Source: Trema orientale (taxonomy: Eukaryota; Streptophyta; Magnoliopsida; Rosales; Cannabaceae). From it: a DNA stretch of 64,000 nt. How positions within the stretch are numbered: the stretch's first letter is position 1; each line of letters starts with the position of its first letter. A model generated the notes under the pieces. That model was given only the letters and a program-made list of their open reading frames with translations, did no database searches and was not told the DNA's origin. The translations under genes and the position numbers were made by a program. The stretch is taken from the NCBI GenBank assembly GCA_002914845.1, contig JXTC01000022.1, positions 92,564 through 156,563 of the forward strand. Reading direction: 5' to 3'. Below, piece after piece: positions 55,019-64,000 of this stretch.

Positions 55019-56885
55019 ATTGAGAAATTTAAGTGAATGACCAATATCTTAAATTTGATAAAATAGATGTCCATTTTTAAAATTTTATAGCTAAATGTCC
55101 AAGTATATATTTTTAGACTTGATAGATATACTTATATATCAATTTCAATTAATGTACAGAGTATATAAATTTTTATGTTTGGTATATAATATTTTACACT
55201 TGGTATATAAACATATATATATATCGGACATTTTGTTATAACATTTGAAGAATGGACATTTACTTAAATTAGGCCCAAAATTTGGTCATTTTCCTATAAG
55301 ACCCTTTTTTATTTGTGTGGGTTTTGTTCCGTTTACTATATTTTGAATCTGAAAATTTTTTCTTTGGATTTATATCTGTAATACGAATGAGTTGTTTTCT
55401 TTTCGGGCGTGAATCTCATTTGGTATTCGAATCATAATACTCTACCTGTCAAAAACGCAATCCAATAACAGGTGAAGATAATTGTTTTGCTGGTGGTCCT
55501 TGTTATCTTCTTCTCTTAGAGAATTATGGTAACCTACAATCTCGCTGTTGTTGTATTTGTAATCTACTTTTCGTCTCCTCAAAAAAGTTTGAAATTGTAA
55601 TCCTATGTGTTTGTACTGTAATTGAAGTATTTTAGTTTTTATTAATAGAATATTTATAAGATATGGTCAATTTTTCAAAATATTTTTAAAAATGGCTGTT
55701 TTTTATACCCCTTTCATAAATGGCCTTTTCAGAATTTTATTCTAATAAATGGCCCTTTATTTAGTTCTTCTACTTTTTTATAAACTATATCAATATTTTA
55801 TGAAGTAAATCAATTTTTGAAACAAAATAAACCAAGTTTCAAAAAATAGGTCAATATATTTTGATATACTAAATAAGAAAAACGGTCATTTTTCAAATAC
55901 TTTTCAAAAAATTGACCATTTTTTAATAATATTTAAAAACCGGCTATTTTGCAAACTGTGATTCAAAATTCGGTCGTTTTGCTAAAAGGCCCTTATTAAT
56001 ATTATTCATTTAAGGAGTCTGATTTTTATTCCAAAAAAAAAGTTTTTATAAATAGTTTTCCTTTCTACTTGGACTGAAAATATTTATAAAAATGTCAATA
56101 AATGTTGTACAGAAAAATAATTATTTTGGTAATAAAATTGGTATTTTTTAAAAAGGTTGTGTCTAAAATCAATTGTTTAACAATATTGGGCTGACCAAGT
56201 CCAGACTTGATTAGAACACAAAAGAGAAATTTAGGTGGATGACCAATATTTTAAATTTAATTAAGTAGATGTTCACTTTTTAAATTTTATAGCTAAATGT
56301 CTAGGTATATATATTTTTACACTTGGTAGATATGTTTATATACTAATTTCAGTTATTATATTGAAATATACTGGGTAAATAATTTTTTATACATGGTATA
56401 TACTATTTTATACTTGATATATAATTTCAGTTATTATATTGAAATATACTGGGTAAATAATTTTTTATACATGGTATATACCATTTTATACTTGATATAT
56501 AAACATATATACCGGACATTTTGTTATAACATTTGATAAAATTGGGTCTAAAATTCGGTCATATTTCTATAAGGCCCAACACAAAATTAGGAAATCAAAA
56601 CAAAATCAGAGGGTTATTAAGAGAAAAATGTTGGTGGATGTCCACTTTTTTATCTGATTTTAGTAAATGTCCATTTTTCTCTTTTTATAACTAAATGATG
56701 AGGTATATGTATTTTTAACTTGATATATATGCTTATGTATCAATTTTAGTTTATGTACTGAGAGGTACGTAATATTTTATGCTTGATATATATGCTGATA
56801 TACTGGTCACTTTGCTATGACATTTGAAAAATGGATATTTACTTAAAATTGACTCAAAGTTTGGTCAATTTGTTAAGAGGATAAA
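55019..56885. repeat. Cluster of dispersed AT-rich repeats (three copies of one family)
   Basis: One ~270-350 bp unit occurs at about 55019-55315, 56223-56575 and 56625-56882, in the same orientation. Each runs from GTGGATG.CCA through TTTTATAGCTAAATGTC and ACTTGATAGATATG to CGGACATTTTGTTATAAC, GAAAAATGGACATTTACTTAAA and AATTCGGTCAT. The second copy has an internal ~88-bp duplication (56348-56505). Another repeat family, related to 5700-6010, lies between them (about 55660-55990). No coding potential. The family is unidentified. Confidence 0.7.
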
Positions 56886-57549
56886 GGGTAAGAACAAATT
56901 AGTTACAATTTCTCGTTCAAAAAAAAAAATAAAAAATAAGAAAAAAAAAGTTACAATGTTGATGTCATAACGAAAGTGAACCAGAAATTCATCATCTCTT
57001 GTTTACACTTTGATACGTATCCAGCCTCAAAGTTTTTATAAAACAGTCGAGAAGAACAAATTTTGAAAATTGTTTTCCCTCTAATTTGTTCTGACCTCTT
57101 TCAGCCAACAAAAATTAAAAGTTTAGTACTCATGATTGACTTGTGCAGATTTGATGGAATTTATTCTCAGCTGCCAATGGCATGGGTACATCTTGAACTG
57201 TACCATAATATATCGTAAACTTGCAACAAAAAAAAAATGATATTGAAGTTCCTATTAATGTTGTATAATTATATGAGCCTCCCTTGTTTTGCTCTTCCAA
57301 CCCAAAAGGAAAAGTATCAACAGGATAGAAGGGAATCTATTTATCAGACTACAGAGAACCTATGATTGTAACACTGGGTGTTGTTCAATTAACTCAAATT
57401 TAGATTTAGGATCAAAACTGAGCTCAACTGATACAGCAAGTATTTAAATCTTGCCCACTAGCTACTTGGGACTATTATTTACACACAACACTACTCAAAT
57501 GCACTTCAAATCATGTTGCTTCCCCTACTGGCCTCCTCTTGCAAATCCA
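56886..57549. other. 3' flank of the LNK-like gene
   Basis: AT-rich. About 57300-57549 probably holds the minus-strand 3' UTR. No other gene. Confidence 0.4.
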
Positions 57550-60500
57550 TCACCCAGACATAGACCCAAACTCCAGCACCATACTCTCGTTCCCTGCACC
57601 ATTTCCTTGAAAACCAGTCCTCATGTTTTCCATAAGACAAGGGTACATTTGACCAAGGATTGGAACTTCAGCATCATCCGGCAGAATTTGGTGGCCATTC
57701 GAATGGTGAATTTGAGACGTGTAGGACTGGTAGTCAGAGGACGGTTCAGTCACTCCACCAATCTCTTCTTCGGAATTTGATGATGATGCCTCAGGAAGAT
57801 CTCGGATGTTGAAGTCTTTCTTGTTGAACATGAGGTTCGCAATAGCTCTGTCAATGATGTTGGTCTCTGCCTCAGTTGCTCTCTTTGTTCCAGACCTGAA
57901 TATGAAATTTTATGTTCTGATCAAGATAGCCTGTCTGCTGATACAGCCAGGACAAGGAACAGTCGAATAATTAAGCAAATAAGTGATATAGGACCTCCTA
58001 ATACTTGTTTGCCTTTAAGTACTTTCCTTATTTTATTTTCAATTTGAGTACTCTCTTTATTTGTTTTATGCTAGTTCCTATTCCAGTATAGGTGATGTAG
58101 AACAAGAGTGAAAATTTAGAAAACATGAGAAAGAGAGGAATTTAAGAAGAATTTAGAGAAGAAGAGGAAGAATATTAGAGAGAGACCTTATTCATATTAG
58201 GAAGAATATTAGAGAAGAAGAAGAATATTAGAGAGAGAATTTCTGAATAGTTGTATATCATTAATCAAGTCTGAAAAATAATGAACATAGAAAAGCTTAT
58301 TTATAGAGAAGCTCTTAGACAAAAATAGAAAATTGACATCTTCTAGAAACAAATATAAAAGGGAAATATCAAACTAGTTACTCAAAATTTAAATAAAACC
58401 TAATAATTAAATAAAATATAATTATATAATCCTAAAATAGTCTAATTAATAATAATCATGTAGATTCCTTATTCATATTTCTCGTCAATAGGTTTGTTAA
58501 CAAACAGGGCTGCCTTGTCATTGAGAAAGACATTATTCACTAACAAAATTTCAAATGTTTTCTCCGAAGTTTTGGTTTCTTATCCTTGTATGATGTTAAA
58601 CTGCGAATATTTTCCGGCTGCGCCAAATGGTATCACACAGTAGCATGCAAATAATTGCTCAAATGAACATCTAACACCTATCTATCTTTCATATTGTTTT
58701 GCAACAACACAAGAATGCAGGAGTATGGATTGTAGCATCCATTACTGCAGAACCCACAAGAGCACAAGACAAAACTTTGAAAGTGCAAAACGAAAGAGAT
58801 GTCTCGTGCTGCCACATAAAAAGTGCAGTTTATAGGAAACAAAAGGAAGGTCTTCCACTTATTAGCTTTTCTCGTCTTCAATAATTGATAAGAACAGAAA
58901 AATATTCCTTCCCTTCACTTCAATCCTCTAGAATTGGAAAAAAGGTGTTGTAAAGTTCTAGAGTTTTGATCTGCTTTTGGTCATTGCGGCTTTGCTCCCT
59001 GGAGGATACCATTTTTCCCTTTTCTACAGTTTTAATCATGATTTTCTTCCATGAACATGTGAGGAAAACCTCGACATGAAGTAGAATCACGATATCAAGC
59101 CAAGCAAATAAAGGGCAAACAAGAAACAGACTGTAAAAACTATGTAAATGTACCTTGTTTCGGTGTCAAGTGCCCACAAAGAAGGGTTTTCCACACTTAG
59201 TTCTCCATCTTTGTTTTGTCTCATGTGATGTTGTTTTGAGTTGTTTGCAAGGCGGTACAATGCATCACGGAAGGAAATTCGAGTTTTTTCTGTCAACTGT
59301 TCATATTGCGTCCAAGAATTACATAAGCAATAAATGCAATGCTTCAAAGCAACCTAGCCATCTAGCTTTGCGTTTTCTTCTCTCTCTCCTTTTTTTAATC
59401 TTTTTTTATTATTGAAAAAAAAAAACACCTTTTTGGATATTTACCTGATTCATCACCATTTTAAGCTCCTGCAGTACAGCTTCTTCGAAAGATGTCTCTT
59501 CATCAATCTGTTTGTTCATGCTGCTATGCTCCGAAGCAACTGAGGCTTCGATTGACGGTGCCTTGAATAAAATTATTGATCAATAAACCTTCACCTTCTA
59601 AATTCAGAATCAAGTACTTAAAATAAAACTTAATAACAGCAGAATGCAGAAGATATATATTTGTAAATTGTAAGAAATGTACTCAAGTTTCTACTAAAAT
59701 TTAGTAATGTTTCCAACACAGTTTTAAGAAATAACTGAAAAGACCAAAAGAGATTCATCATGTTGGACAACAAACCTTTTCCATCCATACAAAATATCAA
59801 ACCTTACTTGAGCCTGAATTATATAACATTGTGAGAATGAAAGGGGAAAAAAACACAGGTAATTAAAATTATATGCAAGTAATAAACGCATTCTTGTGCT
59901 TGTACATCTGTGTATATAAATGCCAATTTAAAGTAGGTATTCTAAAATTACAATTCCAAAAGATTTTGAAGCCAAATATAATGTAAAGACAAAAAGATCA
60001 TATGCTCAAGTCATCGTTGCTGGAACAATGGCTGAATACCTAAAACAAATATTAAAGCATATCCAGCACAAATGAATCTAATTTTAGCCAAAGATGGAGA
60101 AGTAAAAGTAAAAAGATACAAGTAAACCTTCTAAGAGAATAAAATTTAAAAAAAAACAATCAAAAGTAAAAGATAACATGGCTACTTACATAGGAGGAGA
60201 AGGGAATTTATCATTTAACTATTTGTAAAAAAGGTCGTGGAATGTAAACACAGACTGTGACAAAACTTCCAGCTTAAGAAAATCAAGAAAAGAAAGGACT
60301 TAAAAAAATAAAAATAACAGACATGAAACAGAAAACTTTTAAAACAATATCAAAAGAAAAACAGATTGCAAGAACAAGAGCAATCTTCATGTCCAGTATA
60401 TAAAGCTACCCAAAACGCATTAACTGCTTTAATAGAATTCCTCCTAATAAATGGCTAATTGAAATAATTGGTAAGGATATTCCATTTAGTTCTTGTATCA

Positions 60501-61939
60501 TCTCCTGACTACTTAATATTCTGTTAAAGAACAGGCCTACACATCTTTACTGAGAAAAGAAACAAGAAACTTTCCAAAAATAAGTCTACCCTTCATACCT
60601 CAATATTGTACCATAATTAAACGAAAAAAGGAAAATATGTGAAATCATGTATATATTCATGGTATGAGAATGAACTCTAACACAAAAGTAAGAAAATTTC
60701 TTCGAATAAAAGATGTCATTTGCTTATCCTAGCTTTTCCTTCCTGTTTTTTTGTCTAAAGCTCTCTGGATTACAAGCACTTGTTGTTTTCTTTTATGTTC
60801 TTATGCTCTTTTCCATCAAAAAGAAATTCCTCTACCCTACTTTTTTCAGAAAAGATGAGCAACATTGGACACAAACAACAGGTCTTCATTTATTACGCAT
60901 ACGCAGACAAGGTTATGTCCTAATCATGAAATCTGGGGTGTTGAAACATGAAGTTACATGCTGAAGGAATAAAGCTTGAATTTAAGGGGGTGCAACCAAC
61001 GCCCCAATCAATCTTTACTTAGGTGAACCTATTGGAGATATAACAATATTCGTTATAAACAAGTTTTCTCAGAACTTCAGCGACTCCAAATGCTGAAGCA
61101 GACTCGTCGTAGTTAAACATACATTATACTACGTAGGCAAGTGGCGAATCTAGACTTAGAAAATTTAAATAAAAACAATTCAAATTTTCAGTTGCTTAGC
61201 TAAACCCTCTCCTGGATGTTCTGCAATGTGATGCAAATTAAAATAAAATAAAAAAATCCACAATGACCAACCAAAAAGGAATAGAAAATTTCACCTGAAC
61301 TGGTGGGAAATCTTTTTGCTGCGAATTGTGTGCGACGAACTTTGAAGCAGTGGAACCTTCCTGTCTCGAACCCAATGGTGGAGAATAGGCATGTGTCTTA
61401 AGATATCTTGAGCTGCCCAAACTCTGTACATCACTTGAAGTATTTTGTGAATTCAGAGTCATGTCTTTCAAGATATTATCAGATTTCATCACACCAAATT
61501 GGGATTTAGGAGACGAACAGAAGGATTTGTCCAGATTCTCAATCCCAGGAAGATCTTCAAGCAAAGAAGACCTGCATTAAAAGAACATCCAAGACAGGTG
61601 AAGTCTGTGAGCTAGAAGAATTCAATATTGCGATCCAAAATGTAGAATTAAGCATCTAAGAAGCATGGAGATCCTATGGCTATTGAATTGATCTATTGCA
61701 CAATTTTGTTTTTCCGAATATTAAATGGATCTACTGCATCAAAAATAGTACCTAACAAAAAAATTTCATCTTTAGAAACTGGACCACCAAAAAAATGGTA
61801 GTCCACAACAGAAATGGTACTATATTGATGCCGTGTTCCACCCCAACCCCAATGATAAATTAGAGCAGAATAAGAAAAACAATGGAGCAATTCAATTTCC
61901 ACTGGATCTCCTATGATGCTATAACCATCATCAGAAGGC

Positions 61940-61975
<36 letters not shown>

Positions 61976-62401
61976 ATGCGACTTCCTACAGGCATTAAAT
62001 CAAGTATCTTAATCCCAGAAGTTACGCTTGTACAAGAAAATGTCATCTATCTGCCCAGATCCTGCCAGGGCAAGCTGATAGTTAGATCGATTGCTTGAAG
62101 CTTCGTTTCTCTGAAAAGTTTCATAGGACAACCCTTCACACGCACTTGAAGTGCTAGATTGATACTTATCATAAACAGAATCTTCCATCTCAACTTCATC
62201 ATATAAACTTGTTTCATTGAAGTTGTATTCTTCTGCAGTGTATTTTTGATCAAAATCACCGTCTTTGTAACGTGACGGAACACTTTCGAACGCACCTATT
62301 CCCCATTTTGACCAACTGTCAGGAGATGGAAGTCTATCTGATAACCCTCCATCCTTTGGAACAATAAGATCATCAACACCACTCCCAAAACACCACTCCA
62401 T
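57550..62401 (-). CDS. LNK-family protein (night light-inducible, clock-regulated)
   Basis: Five coding exons on the minus strand: 62034-62401, 61295-61571, 59445-59561, 59154-59296 and 57550-57895, all with GT-AG borders and matching phases. This gives 416 residues from ATG 62401 to TGA 57552-57550. Family landmarks: VDDLIVPKDGGLSDRLPSPD then SWSKWGIGAFESV near the N terminus; across the first junction, DDIFLSSLLEDLPGIENLD with FCSSP; LTEKTRISFRDALYRLANNS in exon 4; and TKRATEAETNIIDRAIANLM, FNKKDFNIRDLPE in exon 5. These fit the LNK3/LNK4-like branch best. LNKs are nuclear co-activators that work with RVE MYB factors in the evening-phased clock and light responses. The gene looks intact. 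A 5' UTR intron is likely (62412-63111). I cannot tell which LNK it is, so no symbol is given. Confidence 0.88.
58084..59150. other. Intron 4 of the LNK-like gene
   Basis: AT-rich intron DNA with AGAGAGAAGAAGAATATT repeats (58145-58235). The open frames at 58678-58884 on both strands are chance. No nested gene is recognised. Confidence 0.5.
59562..61294. other. Intron 2 of the LNK-like gene
   Basis: 1.7 kb AT-rich intron. No element ends, tRNA or domain-bearing frame recognised. Confidence 0.5.
61943..61972. repeat. Poly-A tract in LNK intron 1
   Basis: About 30 consecutive A (poly-T in the gene's sense). A likely sequencing and assembly weak spot. Confidence 0.95.
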
Positions 62402-63230
62402 GACTCCTAATCTGTACCAAAAAAAAGAAAATATAGAAGTTGTACAAAATGAAAATCCGCCAAAAAAAATTATAATATATAACTAATCCTTGCACACATT
62501 TACTTAGACAAAATTATTGGAATTTTCACCTTTCTCAAACTAAATATAACAATAAGTAATTCAATTCAACTATTTTTCTTTCTAAACTCTTTATTTTTCT
62601 TCATGACTAAGTCTAATCCCTTGTTTCTTTTTTTTTTTTGTTTTTACCAGCAGACTAGTTAGGATTATTTGGTAACAGTTAGTTATTTTGGTTTCTGATG
62701 TCCTACAAGCTCCATACAAACATTATATACACAGGAGTAATTCATGAACAAACATTACACTTGAATACTTTATCCCTTTATCTTATTTTTGCTTCATTTT
62801 ATTTCTCCATATAAAAATCAACAAACTCATGACCTTTCAGCCACTAATTCCAAATCTGCAACCTCTTGACACAGAGATTTTACTTATGAATTTGAACTTG
62901 GAAGCTTCTAAAGTTTCATACTTGCTTCAATCCTTTCTTAGCAACCAGAAGAGAACACAAACCACTCATCACCAAATTAAATACACCACTAAACTTACTC
63001 AAATCCCACAAACATTTTCATCTTTTTGTGCAGATTAAACCCATACATAATCCTCTACAAACAGCCCTTTTGAGCAATAAATGAAAAAATAAACAATAAA
63101 AAATAAATACCTGATATCAATTATTGGAGAAAAAGGAAGAAAACCCAGTTGTTGATAATGAGAGATAAAGCAACGCAGATGAAGAAATGTGATTAGGAAG
63201 ATTGAAACTTAAAACTTTGATGGGTTTTTT
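62402..63230 (-). other. 5' UTR and leader intron of the LNK-like gene
   Basis: Just before the ATG, on the minus strand, TTTGGTACAG (62412-62421) is a good acceptor. Upstream, ATATCAG|GTATTTAT (about 63111) is a good donor. This leaves a leader intron of about 700 bp and a first non-coding exon at about 63112-63200. Frames on the plus strand here (62829-63038) are not convincing. Confidence 0.55.
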
Positions 63231-64000
63231 GTTCAGTTCGAGAAAAGAAAAAAAAAAATGTAAGGCAAAAAACAAGGGCTGCTTTTGGTTTTTGGCAGGA
63301 CTGTTTAGTTATATTCAATGATATTACCATATAATTCATTAAACCAAGTTGCGAATAACGAAAAAACAATAATAAATCAAAAGAAGTTCTCTCTCCTGGG
63401 AATGGGAATTTGTGGCTGAGAACTGAGACTCGCATTAGTGGCCGAGACTCCCCCATCTAAAACTGCAACCTCATTGGCCCACGTGGCAGAATCAGGACCC
63501 ACTTCGGAGCCAAATGAAGTTGATGAAACATATCAGCTGTGGTGCCGTGCCCAAGCGATTCTCATCCAGGAGTTTTATTTCCAGAAATACCCTCCAGTGA
63601 TGGCGAAATGGATTCGTCGGGAGTGGATAACCACATGGGCAATTTGGTCTTTTCTGTCCGACACGTTGGGCAGTTCGGAGGTCGAAGAGATTTTTTTACG
63701 TTTGTTTGAGGAGACACGTGGCACTAGAGGCTTTTGATTGGCCGACACGTTGCGTGAGTGCAGTGCGATGAGAAGATGGATGGAGTACCTAAAGCTAAAG
63801 CTTCTGTAGCAGTAACGAAAAAAAGGCAAAATTTAAAGTTGAAGCTTGGCTTTTTCCATCATAACGTCGCTAGTTACAACTAGTTGTCACTTGTTTAACA
63901 ATATTCACACACTTTTTTTTTTAATAGTTTAAGAACCAAAATGTGTGTTTAAGAATGAATTTGCTATGAGGGAGAATTGGAAAGAAAGTGAGGAAGTGGA
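63231..64000 (-). promoter_or_regulatory. LNK-like promoter region with two G-boxes
   Basis: CCCACGTGGC (G-box core CACGTG at 63480-63485) and GACACGTGGC (core 63715-63720) lie about 280 and 520 bp upstream of the inferred transcript start. G-boxes serve light- and clock-responsive bHLH/bZIP factors, which suits LNK genes. No evening element (AAAATATCT) was seen in this stretch. The link is inferred. Confidence 0.45.

Noticed and set aside
63420..63737. ~100-codon plus-strand frame (AETPPSKTAT... to ETRGTRGF) upstream of the LNK-like gene
   Set aside because: No ATG until MAKWIRREW near the middle, no domain, and it lies in the probable LNK promoter. Kept as promoter DNA.
1..64000. CRISPR arrays, bacterial operons, tRNA or rRNA genes
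   Set aside because: None seen. Repeats are irregular plant repeats, and no tRNA cloverleaf or rRNA core was recognised by eye; a tRNA scan would be needed to be certain.

Overview
The window is nuclear DNA of a flowering plant, most likely a eudicot. It is very AT-rich, its genes have many short GT-AG introns, it carries plant-type disease-resistance (NLR), MIZU-KUSSEI-like and LNK clock genes, and it is packed with plant transposons (MULE, hAT, Copia, L1-type LINE, Tourist-like MITE). I cannot name the species. An 823-base run of N (45099-45921), a single N (28245) and a repeated 95-base overlap pattern indicate a short-read draft assembly.

Layout. 1-3460: right part of a Mutator-like element (MULE) with a broken minus-strand transposase and a terminal zone of four ~180-bp tandem repeats. 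3461-19441: a large inverted duplication. Its arms are 3461-7227 and 15206-19441, around an ~8 kb centre. The right arm starts inside an intact MIZ1-like (DUF617) gene (14669-15364). The left arm ends in a fragment of the same gene (7074-7227), abutting a topoisomerase VI-A/SPO11-like reading frame that has no ATG (7198-8256). The centre also holds an LTR-like insertion nested in a hAT-like element, two exon-like pieces and a MITE. The right arm has a hAT-like insertion that the left arm lacks.

19442-28244: decayed Copia material (minus strand) with one recognisable LTR, and TTACTAGT-type repeats. 28246-30970: an L1-type LINE fragment that appears misplaced by the assembler. 32480-36657: an 18-coding-exon enolase-like gene predicting 443 residues, close to normal enolase length, but with nearly all catalytic and most metal-binding residues replaced. 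38951-49141: an NLR cluster on the minus strand, with a short NB-ARC-only gene, an N gap flanked by a duplicated NLR 3' end, and a full-length CC-NB-LRR gene whose MHD motif reads MHY. 50491-57540: transposon-rich intergenic DNA, including a MULE-type foldback element with a perfect 9-bp target duplication and a smaller palindromic element inside it. 57550-63200: a well-preserved LNK-family gene on the minus strand (five coding exons, 416 residues) with two G-boxes upstream.

The genes do not form one pathway. The confident host genes are MIZ1-like, enolase-like, the two NLRs and LNK-like. The two observations most worth checking are the enolase-like gene, which looks like a pseudoenzyme, and the inverted duplication whose inner breakpoint joins two truncated genes.
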